In this document: positions 21,281-32,254 of the stretch, in pieces | Layout: every line of letters begins with the position of its first letter | Numbering within the stretch: the stretch's first letter is position 1 | Translations under genes and position numbers: made by a program | The notes under the pieces: generated by a model | Database searches by the model: none | What the model was told of the DNA's origin: nothing | What the model saw: the letters and a program-made list of their open reading frames with translations, nothing else | Assembly (NCBI GenBank): GCA_030035585.1 | Contig: CM057477.1 | Coordinates: 56,835,447 to 56,899,446 of the forward strand | Direction: 5' to 3' | Length of the DNA stretch: 64,000 bases | From: Dugong dugon | Lineage: Eukaryota; Chordata; Mammalia; Sirenia; Dugongidae

Positions 21281-21796
21281 TAGGGTAATAGTTGGGCAAA
21301 ATATTTGCAAACCGTCTTGGATTTAAAACACAATAAAAAATAAAACTCCACACCTCCTTTCTGAAACAAGCATGAGCTGCCTTCTTTCAGCTACATATTT
21401 TGCTCTTCTTGAGTTTGCCTCATGTTGGGGTCAGCTCATTTGCTGACCTCTGTCTCCTTCACCCTAAATTCTGGGTGGAATTTTCAAAAAGATACATAAT
21501 ACAGAGCAGAGTTTAAAAGGTGAAAAGTCAAGTATCCTTGAGAAATTTTGAGTAGGACCGTCAAGTAACAAGGGCATTGGAAGCTAAAATTAGGCAGCCT
21601 TGAATAACTGTAAGTAGTTGACATTGGATGGAAGTCCAGAAAGTACCATCAGTCTTAGAATTCTGGCTGCTAGGCACTGAAGTTTTTTCCATAAACAGTT
21701 TTCTATGTCACGGGGTTATGTGGTACATGTGTCTTATGCTTTCTCATTAATTTATGCCCTAATGCTCTTAACTCTCACCACATGCAGAAGGATACA

Positions 21797-22021
21797 GATA
21801 GACTTTCTAAGCAGAGAGGCAGGCTGCCTAGATAAGACAGCAGTGGCTAAAGTGACTAATGGCATAATTCTTATCTCTGATTTATCCCCTCGTTTATTCA
21901 TCAATTCTTTACCATTTATGGAACAAAGTAATTTGGAAATATCACCATAACCTTATTGTGCAGAGTTAGTGATACCATATGATTCATTGCCACTATCCTA
22001 TCTCACAGACACGCATTCCAA
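21797..22021 (+). repeat. Copy 2 of the local direct duplication
   Basis: See copy 1 at 20355-20580. Similarity extends left to about 21797 ('gactttctaagcagagagg') and right to 'acgcattcca' (about 22012-22021). The MaLR LTR and SINE between the copies are absent from the repeated unit itself. Confidence 0.8.
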
Positions 22022-22180
22022 CAACCCCAGTGCAAGAGTCAAACAGGAAAAGTGAAGCCTGTTGCTAGCTACAATGGCAAAACCTTCAAGAGTGTGAAAA
22101 GGGACAATTATGGTCATTGAAAACCTTTTAAGAAAATGCACATCTGTTAGACCAAAAAAGGATTTGGACATACTAGTCAT

Positions 22181-22348
22181 GGAGCCTTGATGGTGCAGTG
22201 GCTGAGAGCTCAGGCTGCTAATCAAAAGGTTGGCCGTTCAAATCCACCAGCTGCTCCTTGAAGACCCTGTGGGGCAGTTCTACTCTGTCCTATAGGGTCT
22301 CTATGAGCTGGAATCTACGCGAGGGTAACAGGTTTGGATTTTTGGTTA
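22181..22348 (+). mobile_element. AfroSINE, short form
   Basis: Head 'ggagccttgatggtgcagtg', B box 'ccgttcaaatccaccag', tail 'gggtaacaggtttggattt'. Confidence 0.93.
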
Positions 22349-22509
22349 GTCATGGTCAAAGAATTTTAAATTGTAAAGGAGACTTCCACATCTTAGTAAG
22401 TAGAACCACTCTCCATCAAGATTCCCTAGCCAAAAAGTTACAGGTCAGTCCTGGTTCTCTCAAACCCTTAAATCTTCCAAACCCTTCAAGAAGGTCCTTT
22501 TAGTTCTAA

Positions 22510-23290
22510 CTCCAAATTATATTCTGAATATCTCTCTACCTCAACATCTTTATTGCTGCCAGCCTGACCTAAAACACCATCATCACAGGGCTGGGTTGCT
22601 TTTATCTGGTCTCTGTGATTTCCTCTGGCTATTATCCATTTTCTTCACAAAACTGGTTGCCATTGAGTCAACTGCAACTCATAGCAACCCTATGTGTGTC
22701 AGAGTAGAACTGTGCTCCATAGGGTTTTCAATGGCTAATTTTTCAGAAATAGATCTCCAGGTCTTTCTTCCACGGTGCCTCTGGGTGGAATTGAAATTCC
22801 AACTTTTTGGTAAGCAGCCAAGTGTGTTAACCGTTTACACCATTCAGAGATTCCTATTCTCTGTCCAGCACTAACAAAATTTTATCACGGCCTTCGTGTT
22901 CTCTGGATCTGGCCTTTGACTCACTGACTCTATCTAGTATGTGCCCTGACAAACTGCCCTTCTTTTTCTCCTTTGAATACCTGAAGCCTGTTCTTGCTTG
23001 TGCTTTTCTCATTTCCTACATTTTTGCATGGGTCTCATCTCAGAGACCTTACCTGACCGCCTGTTCTAAGTAACTCATACCAAGTCACTATCCAGCACTT
23101 TGTTTTACTTTCTCCATTACATTTATTATCTGACATTATCTTGTTTAGTTTACATGGTTATTGTCTGCCTGTTTCATCTAGAGTATAAACATGTGAGCAG
23201 GGATTTCGCCTGTCTTATTTACTATGTTCAGTGTTTGCTACTGCTCATGGCATGGACTAGTAATCAATAAATATTTTTTGAATGAATGAA
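22510..23290 (+). mobile_element. L2 LINE 3' end, split by an AfroSINE
   Basis: Left part up to 22647; the right part from 22856 runs to the L2 3' terminus. Clear L2 text includes 'ttattatctgacattatctt', 'gcagggatttcgcctgtctt' and the closing 'aatcaataaatattttttga' with ATGAATGAAT. Confidence 0.8.
22648..22855 (-). mobile_element. AfroSINE, long form, antisense, nested in L2
   Basis: 'ggttgccattgagtcaactg' at the tail side, long-form block 'cagaaatagatctccagg', head 'cattcagagattcct'. Younger than the L2 it interrupts. Confidence 0.9.
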
Positions 23291-23852
23291 TCAGTAGATG
23301 GGACCTATGAGATAAGATATATTAAGGGAAGTATAAAGAGAAAGAGGAGGAAAAAAACAAGATATGCTATATGATTTTTTAATCATAAACTCGATAATTA
23401 AAATCAACAACGAACCTTTCAAGTGAAAGTTTTTATTATGTATTGCCACTATTTTATAAAATATATGCTATCATGTCATCTGTTATTTTGCCATAGACTG
23501 TTTTATGTAGACATGTAGAAAAAAGGTTTAGTCATTGTACTTTTCTGAATGTTTTATGTTTATACACTTATCAACTTACAGAAAGACTAATTCATGAAAT
23601 GCTTATAAGGGAAGTAAAATCTGATTACAAGCATTACAAAAAGACAGGGTTAGTTGAGCCTGTTTTCTTGATGAGACTGTGAAATGCAAACATATTTGAG
23701 AATACAAACATATTTTTAATAATTAATGATCATTAATGTCCTCTAACCAAGGCAGAACTTGTTTCTTAAACAAATAATTACCTTTCAGAATTGCAAAGTA
23801 AATAGGAAGATAATTCGTATCTTTGTTTACTTTTCTATTTGTTTCCAAACAG

Positions 23853-23953
23853 GTAGCTTATGCTCCATATGTGAAAGTAATACGCAATCACTGCACCTGT
23901 CTACAAATGAACCTGATGAAATTCTCAGGAGACATTTAGGGACATGCTACCAG
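23853..23953 (+). other. Exon-like segment, 101 bp, with strong splice signals
   Basis: A pyrimidine-rich tract ending in 'tttgtttccaaacag' (acceptor AG at 23851-23852) precedes it, and CAG followed by GTAAGG (donor at 23954) closes it. Reading from the third base it is fully open for 33 codons (phase: two leading bases, ends on a codon boundary) with CSICESNTQ and EILRRHLGTCYQ; the other two frames have stops. I do not recognise the peptide. It lies outside recognised repeats. It could be a coding exon, a lncRNA exon or a chance match; no partner exon was identified with confidence. Confidence 0.3.
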
Positions 23954-24159
23954 GTAAGGACTGCTACCTCAGAGTTCAAAAGAAATCACATCATAACCAG
24001 GTTTGACCTCTTTCTTTCCTAATTCATGGAAGCCGTTTCTGAAAAGCTGGATTTTCAGAAGTTCTACCTTATTAGGGACGACTTCCCACTTGTCTCCCTC
24101 TTTCATCAGATGTTCCTACGTTTGAGCAGAGCCACTACACCAAGCGCTTGAGATTTAGG

Positions 24160-24350
24160 AGGCAGCATGTTGCAGTGGGAAGTGTGGACCTGAGTCTGCC
24201 ACTTATGGCCGTGGGATGGGGCAATCACCTGCCTGTGAGCCTTAGTTTCCTCATCTATGAAATAGCAATCGATCTCACGAGATTATTGTAAAAAGCGAAT
24301 GCAATGGTAGATGCAGACATGCCTAATACAATGTCTAGCACACTGCCCTC
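24160..24350 (+). mobile_element. MIR SINE
   Basis: 'cttagtttcctcatctatga', 'gagattattgtaaaaagcga' and 'acaatgtctagcacactgcc' in MIR order. Confidence 0.8.
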
Positions 24351-24397
24351 TCTCTTCCTTTTTTAGTCTCGAGTCGGAACTTACCAGCAATGTTATC

Positions 24398-24592
24398 AAT
24401 TACCAGTTGTAGATTCTGACTTTCGGTGGTCCCAGGTGTGTCAGAGTAGAACTGTGTTCCACAGGGTTTTCAATGGCTGATTTTTCAGAAGTCGATAGCC
24501 AGGCCTTTCTTCCAAGCTACCCCGGGGTGGACTTGAGTGTCCAACCTTTTAGTTAGCAGCCAAGTGTTAACTGTTTGCACTAACCAGAGACC
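24398..24592 (-). mobile_element. AfroSINE, long form, antisense, diverged
   Basis: 'gtcagagtagaactgtgttc', 'cagaagtcgatagccagg' and head 'ttgcactaaccagagac'. The tail side is degraded around 24398-24430. Confidence 0.87.
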
Positions 24593-24599
24593 AACTAGT

Positions 24600-24700
24600 A
24601 ATGAGATCTTGTCAAGTCACTTATCAGGTCTAGGTTTCAGTTTTCCACTTTCAAGTAATGGCATATTAGCCTGTATGTTCTTAAAAGGACTAATTAGGTC
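24600..24700 (+). mobile_element. Possible MIR fragment
   Basis: 'gtcaagtcacttatcaggtc' and 'ggtttcagttttccacttt' resemble the MIR core. Short and diverged. Confidence 0.4.
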
Positions 24701-26640
24701 CAAAATTCTAAGATTCTTATATGTAATATTAAACAGGCTGATCATTCATACGAGAATGGTATATTTGTTTCATTGTCCACATTAATTTCTCTGTTTTATC
24801 TCATCTGTGATTTCCCACGTATAAATGCTAAAATGGAATATTTGCTTGAGAAAGCCACCAATATCTTTCAGATGTCTCAAATGCCAAGTCTGTTGAAAGC
24901 TCAGCACTCCCCAGTCTGTTATGATGTAGGAGGTGGTGGTGGCCTTCTTCTTGGTAATGTCCTTAAAGGGACACCTACTGAGAGTTTTAAATTCTCTAAA
25001 GAAAACACCATTTAAACAATGTTTTGATTCTAATTTAGATCATCTATTTTTTTTTAAAGGCTATTTGAGAAACAGAACACTTCATCACCATAATGACTTG
25101 CCCCTCCCTCGAGGATTCACCCACATAACTACCCCTAGATCAGGACCCAGGGACAGATACAAAAGATCTTCCTTCTCCATGTAACCATCCCCTTAACTGC
25201 CGGTTCACTTCTGCGATAAACTAGAGCCCAGCTTTACTCGATTCTTCTCATATTTTGTCAAGTAAGAATACCACATAGATAAAGAAGTACGCAGTTGAAA
25301 ATGCATTTGTATTTTAATCGAGAACTGTGTGTTCAGGAATTATCGCCTATGAAAATGGAGATAGTCATCAGTCATAAGTGTTCCTTTGAATCTGCAGCCA
25401 CTTATTACAGAGAAAAGAAGTATTTCTGGATGCCGAGAAATTTGCTGTCAGAAATACTGCACAGAACTCCTTTCCTTTTTTAATTTCCTGCTAGCCCCTA
25501 AGAGGAGAAATGAAGTAGGAGGGATGCTTTTTTCATTTGATGTGGCTTGAAAATAGACAGAACAGATATTAATCTGTAATACTGTTATTTAAATCAAAAC
25601 CCTGGAAATGATATTTGTCATTATTTTATTACTTAGTAGTAATAATTATAGTAACATGGGTATAATTCTTTATAGTATATAAATGTATATATGTGTATGT
25701 GTACATGTAATTAGATTTACTCGAAAACTATTATATTTTAATTGAGACTCAAAGTGAATAAGGCATTGGGACATGAATCCAGGATGTCTGACTGTATACT
25801 GTATGTTATTGTCATATTATATTGCCTCATTGAATTTGTTATTAAAAAACACACAACAAAAAATCATGGATTCAGTTGAAATAAAAATTTGAGGGATTTG
25901 AATAATTCTTTATGGCGTGTATATATGCATGTATGTGTGAATATATATGTATCTATGTATGTGTACAGATGCATACACACACACATATATATCACAAAAT
26001 AATTATTTTCACATCCAATATTCAAAATTTTGGTTTACCTTTTTATAATTTTCAAGAAATATTTTTAATATTCAGTATAGACCCACTTTCAACCTCTACT
26101 TTCCACATTTAAACTATCCACTTTGAGAAATGTACAATTTAAACCCTGGTCAGCATAAACCAGAAAGGAGGCTAAACCTTATCTACAAGGTGCTTTGTAA
26201 ATGTTCTTAAATCTTTTCTACATGTTTCCATTCTTTATTTCAAATAGCATGTAAACATATTCATAGTGGAACCATATTTTCTTTTTTTTAATGATACATC
26301 ATAATACTAAGTATTGAGATATTTGTGCAGTGGGATCTCAGTAAAACTTGGTGTCTGAATCTAATTGTGTAGGTCTTTAAAATCCCAGACACTTCAGTTA
26401 ACTGTTGCCATGTTCTCTTCATACTTTAAACTATGAAATTGAGAACTAAACAGAATAGCGTTTTAACAGTAGTCTGATGCTATAGGAATAATGTCTACAT
26501 GCATACCACCCAGAACGTGCCCAGCCTCAATTAATGATGTTTCCTCATATAATCAGTGCTGCGTCCTCCAGTATTTGTATGGGAGACTTCGTGCCACCAC
26601 CAAGAACTAAAGGCCTTTTAGATAGTATTTTTAAGATAGA
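24701..26640. other. Mostly unassigned interval
   Basis: A second possible acceptor (T-rich tract ending AAAG at about 25058) starts a stretch without obvious repeats to about 25490, with three overlapping short frames and no domain. A TG/TA/CA simple repeat lies at about 25908-25992. Nothing else is recognised. Confidence 0.4.
25908..25992. repeat. TA/TG/CA-rich simple repeat
   Basis: Imperfect TATG and CACA tracts ('acacacacacatatatat'). Confidence 0.75.
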
Positions 26641-26649
26641 TAGTATTGC

Positions 26650-26830
26650 CCAATGGAACAGTATGGTATTTAGAGTTAGGAAAACTTAGGTTCATATTCG
26701 TACTTTCCTATATAAATTTGAGCGATTTGCCTCAACCATTTAATCCTCAGTCTTTTCTTCTACAGAATGGGAACAATAATAGCACCTACCTCATTGGATA
26801 TGTTTGCTAAGGATTACAAATTAATGTGTA
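26650..26830 (+). mobile_element. MIR SINE
   Basis: 'taggttcatattcgtac' then 'atttgagcgatttgcct', 'tcagtcttttcttctacaga' and 'aataatagcacctacctcat' follow the MIR order. Confidence 0.78.
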
Positions 26831-26944
26831 TACACCATGTTGACCAGTGTCTGCATGCTGTTACTCTTCAATTAATTGATAGTGCTTAGTAATCATAGTA
26901 CTATCATATTATTTATGCTTCCTTTGATACTGTTTACTTTTTAG

Positions 26945-27065
26945 CTGAGCATTCATTCAACAAATATTTACAGGGTACCAACTATGTAAGAAGCACCGTC
27001 CTAGGTCAAGGTTAGGAAAAGCATCCAGTTCTGCTCACAGGGACTTTACAGGTATTCTATTTGCA
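26945..27065 (+). mobile_element. L2-like 3' fragment
   Basis: 'cattcattcaacaaatattt', then 'ggtaccaactatgtaagaag' and 'cagggactttaca'. Confidence 0.5.
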
Positions 27066-29402
27066 CTAACATACTACTCAAAATTTTGTTTTATGAATTC
27101 TCTATTATATTTTTGAATATAGTATTGTATTAAATCCGTTATTCAAATAATCTCACAAATAAATGTAAGATTGTGACTGATAAATGGTTCAAAGGAGAGG
27201 TTAGTGTCATGAGGACCTCATGGGTTTTTCATTTTGAGGAGTTGATATAATACACAGCTATTATCCACTGATTGTCAAGGTTAGAACGCATTGAAAAGGA
27301 TACTCAAATAAAAAAGTTTGTCTTGTATTTTATTTATCTTAATACCCCCTATATATTTTCTCATAACTTATTCTAACTGAAGTTCATTCTCTTGGTTTCT
27401 TTTCACTTCCTCAATTTACTGGGAAGTAAAATAAATAACTGTGACCAAAATAAGGCTGGGAATGAGAAAACAATATAGTAAAATCTTGTTAATCCAATGC
27501 TAGTTCTTTCAAAATAACATTCAAATCAAATCAACAGCTATTCCCCGATCAAATGGATATAGTTTTCTCATTAAAATTGTTCATTTAATACAAAGTATGT
27601 ATTATGAATAATTTAAGGCAGAATTAGGCCCCAATAGTATCTTGCATTATTGAAGAGGTAAAATAATTCCAAAGGACGCCATGAAACAGCTGTATATCTG
27701 CTACAGCTGAAACTGTATCTGTGAACCACCGTGCTTACTTGAGGCTGCAGGACTTCGTACATAAATAATTATTCATTTGCCTCCTCTCTTGAAAACAATA
27801 ATCCAAACCATTTTTACGTTTGCAACATATTCTGTGGGAGGGACTTCCTCTGCTTCTTCTGATAGTGTTCTGTACCTGATACTAAATTATTCCACTTTGA
27901 TAATCAACATTTATTCATTGAAGAAACTTTCTCTCAACTATGATCTAATTTTTGGATCAAATTTTTCTATTGAGAAATTGGCCTTTTTTATGGTCTCCTG
28001 AATTTCTAAAAACCGAAATTTTTCCACTATGAATTGCCATGCTTATATCACTAGAGAACAAAGAGAAGCTAGCTGTTAAGAAAAGGTAATAAGTTTATTT
28101 GTGGAAACTAATTGGAAGATATAGGGCTATCCCTTTAAGAGACAGATTTCCTCAGTTTTGCTCTTTGAAACCGAGCTATTCTGACCCAACAGCTTGGAGA
28201 ATTTCCGATGTTTCTTTGTAGACATAATACAATTTTAATATTTAAGGGCCTGAAGATTATCAGCTTAAAAGTGTTATGAAAGTGCAAATTATTAGGACTG
28301 TTTGAAATGTTGGCAACTGCATCATTTCATTATAAAAAGAAATCTTGTTTAAGCCAGAATCCCTGGGGGTATGGACGCTAGTCCTTTGTTAAAACTATGC
28401 AACAAGCTAAGAGCCAACAGTAAGTGGTTTTAGCTAGAAGGCATGATTTTAGTGTAACATTCCCCTACGTTCTAGAATTTGTAGCAGTTGAGAACAATTA
28501 TTCCCTGCTGTGGCCCAAGTTATGTCAATATGACAATTCATTTGGGAGATTTGTAAATTATTAGAAAAGGTTTGCAGTATTTTATCCCCCTAAGGACCAC
28601 AATGTGCTGTGTCACCATGGTGATTTATGACTCCTTCTGAATTTCCCTGGGATAGATAAAGCATGTGCAGTTTAAAATCCTAGACTCTTTAAATTAACCA
28701 GCATAACCATCTCTGCATGATCCATTTGCAACACAGAGAGGGGTAGATTTGAAGGTTAAACCAGAGAGACACGTGAGCAGGATATGTGTTTTATAGTAAT
28801 AAGTCATATAATGAAAACAATAGCTTTAAGGAAAGCCAATTTGATTCATAATATGGATATGATTCTATTAACTTTGCCACTTCAATTCATTAACACAGGC
28901 ATTCGTTTAATAATATGTTTGTTGACTATTTTGTGCACATTTTCCTCGGTAAACAGGGAAACATAAATATATCTAAGTTATGGGCCCTGTCTTCAAAAAT
29001 GTAGACTAAGAATCTTTATTAATTGCTTCTACTCTTTCATGTCAGCTCCATCAAATCAGAGTGTAAAACCAAACTAATAAACCTACAAGATGCTTCTCAC
29101 CGTGTTCTTTCCAGACCTTCTTAGAAGACAGGTAATGTTACTGACCTAATAGCTAGTAAACCCCATTTTATGCCAGACAATCAACTGCGATCCTGTACTC
29201 TGTGAATATGTTTCAAAAGTCAGAAGAAGTGGAGAGTTAGCTAAACTCCCCCTGGAAAAACCCAGGTGCTGCTCACAGGGTTAATGTCTTCAAGAAGAGA
29301 TCCTGGAACTGTGTTTCTGTTCCTGCTCAGAGGGAGGAAATGTTTCTTTTTCTTACTCCCTGCAATCCCCAGGTGTTTAAACGATCCATTGCTATACCTG
29401 CT
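27066..29402. other. Low-repeat interval
   Basis: Over 2.3 kb I recognise only a possible L2-like piece near 28890-29015. A perfect 12-bp palindrome is at 28612-28623. A weak exon-like pair (acceptor at 29045, donor at 29133) encloses stops in all frames. Low repeat content suggests possible conserved non-coding sequence, which cannot be judged from one genome. Confidence 0.4.
28612..28623. promoter_or_regulatory. Palindromic RFX/X-box-like motif
   Basis: TCACCATGGTGA is a perfect 12-bp palindrome within GTCACCATGGTGAT, near the known RFX X-box consensus (two half-sites of the GTTRCCATGGYAAC type), but with differences in both half-sites. It lies in a low-repeat stretch. Confidence 0.3.
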
Positions 29403-29623
29403 AACCAAAAATCCAAATCAAACTCGTTGCTGTCAGGTTGATTCTGACTCATGGTGACCCCATGGGTTACAGAGTATAGCTGTGCTCCATAGGATCTTCT
29501 TGGCTATAAGCTTCTACGGGAGCAGATTGTCAGGCATTTCTTCCATGGCACTGCTGAGCGGGTTTGAACTGCCAACATTTAGGTTAGTAGTCAAGCACAA
29601 ACCACTTGCTCCACACAGGGACC
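29403..29623 (-). mobile_element. AfroSINE, long form, antisense
   Basis: 'cgttgctgtcaggttgattc', 'gagcagattgtcaggcattt' and head 'cttgctccacacagggac'. Confidence 0.9.
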
Positions 29624-29756
29624 TCTAGCTCCCGCTTGTCCTCCAAGATCTGATTCCTTGCACCAGGATTGGCCCCACAGTACTTCCCACAGGACCTACC
29701 TGTGGCTCTTGACAGCACTGCATCAGGTGAAGTGGATAAATCCCTATCTCCAGAGC

Positions 29757-29860
29757 AAGAGTATGAATGGCATGAGGACCCAGACTTTGTCTCAATGATC
29801 CTGGTATTTCCAGAGCTTAGAGAAGTGCTTGGCATTTATAAGGTACTTAAATGAGTTACA
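29757..29860 (+). mobile_element. Possible L2 3' fragment
   Basis: 'cagactttgtctcaatgatc' and 'gcttggcatttataaggtac' resemble the closing part of L2. The 61-codon frame at 29669-29854 overlaps it and is not credible as a gene. Confidence 0.4.
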
Positions 29861-31480
29861 TAATGGACTATAAGACCTCCTTTCAATACGTTTAAATAAT
29901 TTTTCAAGACAGAGTGATAGACTTGCTTTTCATAGCTCCAGAATCGGAACAAAGGCCTATGGGTAGAAGCTCTGGGGGCTGGGGGCTGGGGGGGGCAAGC
30001 ATCTGGAATGAACTTAAGGAAGTACTGTTGACCCATAAGAACTATTGATGACTGGATACACCCATTACTGGATACATTCAGGTAGAGAAAGAATGACAAT
30101 TAGGTGGGGATGTTATACAGTTAATCCAAAAATCAGATTGGTTTGTACAAGTTGGACATTACTTTTTTCTCATCCTTTTCTGTTTTCCACAAATGTAACA
30201 AACATGCAATTATTATTATTATTTGTTGTTGTTCTTTTATTTGTAAATGAGTGAATGGTAAACCTGTTTTAAATGTGATGGGAAAGGGTATAAGGAGACC
30301 ATGCACTTTGACAAGATCAATCTCCATTATTAATTCTGTCTGCTTCACACCTTACTTTCTTAGTCCCCTTGCTCAGATTTGAACCAAGTACAGTATGTAT
30401 GTGTTCTGTGTGCATGGCTCTTTGTATCCAAATCCTTAGCTGGAGTCTAGCTCTTTAGGTTCCCAGCCCAGGCTCATGTCCTCCCGTCATGTTGTAAACA
30501 TCCAGGCCTTCATCCCTTGTTCGTCTGAATCTTCATTATCTGCTTCCTTCTTCATCTTTATCACCTTTTCTGATTGAAAGCAGGACGACTTGCCACTCTC
30601 CTCTCTCTGTCCTCCATGCCCACCCCAACCCCCTGCCCCAAACCACTCCATCCCTGTAACCTGAGACCCAGCATGCCAGAGTCAAATGCTTTTAGCAGCT
30701 AATAGTGTTAAAAAAAAAAAAAAGACAGAAAAAAAGGCTCACTTTACCAGATTGTAGAAAAGGGAGACACTGAGGTATCAATTAGGGAATTGGCTAAATT
30801 TTAAGAATTATGAAGGCAGTGGCATCAGAAAAATACTCTCTATTGCTTTCCACTTGCACGGTAGAAATCATCAGGTCTATTATTCCAGCTTTGGGTCAAG
30901 GAACCATGGCAGGCAGAGAGAGTTGTTTTGATTTTTTTTTTTTTAAATTGTAAAAGAATTCCTTCACTACAAGTGTTTGCATGCACCTGTCAAAAGGTTT
31001 CTCCCAGACACTCAAAACTTTGCCTTCTGAACTCAGACTGCAGAACAGTCCATGTCAAGGACAGAAATCAGTGCTATATAACAATCCTGCAGATTATGGG
31101 TCAGACAGGTGGGACGGGGAGATGACAGCAGTGTTAGTGACCCCTTGTCACCCTGTGTTTCCAAGGTTATGCATAAATGTAATTAAGGGGTTGCACTGGT
31201 GCGTCTCTGGTCTTAAGGTTAATTAACCACGGGAAAATGACACCTTCAGGTGTCCTGCATGGTAACATCCCTCTCTGAGAGAAGCACAGGTTAGAATTGA
31301 CAGCCCTGACACCATCACACAACAGATTTGAAACCACCAGAGGTGAAAACAAAGACTGACTAGGTTGCTGCACTGCAGGCAAGATGGAAAAAAGGACATG
31401 TCATTTCTGCCTTTGGTAGAAATAACATATAAACAGAGAAAACAAACCCAGAATGCCTCATTATTGAGTCTGAGCACCGA
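29861..31480. other. Unassigned interval
   Basis: Contains a short poly-G-rich stretch (about 29973-29996), a poly-A (30710-30723) and C-rich text around 30600-30640. No exon, RNA gene or recognised repeat. Confidence 0.4.
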
Positions 31481-31490
31481 GCAGGATTAG

Positions 31491-32244
31491 GACTTGAAGC
31501 ACCTACTCATGAAGATCAAAGACTACAGCCTTCAATAGGGATTGCACCTCAACATAAAGAAAACAAAAATCCTCACAACTGGACCAATAAGCAATGTCAA
31601 GATAAATGGAGAAAAGATTGAAGTTGTCAAGGATTTCGTTTTACTGGGATCCACAGTCAACACCCATATAAACAGTAGTCAAGAAATCAAAGGACATATT
31701 GCATTAGGCAAATCCGCTGCAAAAGACCTCTTTAAAGTGTTAGAAAGCTAGGATGCCACTTTGAGGACTAAGGTGTACCTGACCCAAGCCATGGTAATTT
31801 CAATTGCTTCATATGCATACAAAAGCTGGACAATGAATAAAGAAGACCAAATAAGAATTGATACCTTTGAATTACTGTGCTGGCGAAGAATACTGAATAT
31901 ACACAGACTGCCAGAAGAAGGAATAAATCTGTCTTAGATGAAGTACAGCCAGAATGTTCCTTAGAAGTGAGGATGGTGTGACTTCATCTCATGTACTTTG
32001 GACATGTTATCAGGAGGGACCAGTCCCTGGAGAAGGACATCATGCTTGGTAAGGCAGAGGGTCAACAAAAAAAGAGGAAGACCTTCAACAAGATGGGTCA
32101 ACACAGTGGCTGCAACAAAAGCCTCAAACAGCAACAACTGTGAGGATGGCGTGGGACCAAGCAGTGTTTTCTTCTGTTGTACATAGGGTTGCCGTGAGTC
32201 GGAACCAACTCAACAGCATCTAACACCAACAGCAGCAACACTGT
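31491..32244 (+). mobile_element. RTE-type LINE (RTE1-like), 5'-truncated, TSD GCAGGATTAG
   Basis: The frame at 31542-31751 reads LNIKKTKILTTG and FVLLGSTVN, the C-terminal part of an RTE reverse transcriptase. Later pieces in other frames cover the rest of the coding end. The 3' end 'gtgagtcggaaccaactc' and 'agcatctaacaccaac' matches AfroSINE tails. An exact 10-bp duplication flanks it (31481-31490 and 32245-32254). Stops such as the TAG at 31749-31751 show it is dead. Confidence 0.88.
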
Positions 32245-32254
32245 GCAGGATTAG

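Noticed and set aside
29046..29133. Possible exon between a pyrimidine-rich acceptor and GTAATG donor
   Set aside because: Stops in all three frames and a weak donor; could only be non-coding and has no other support.
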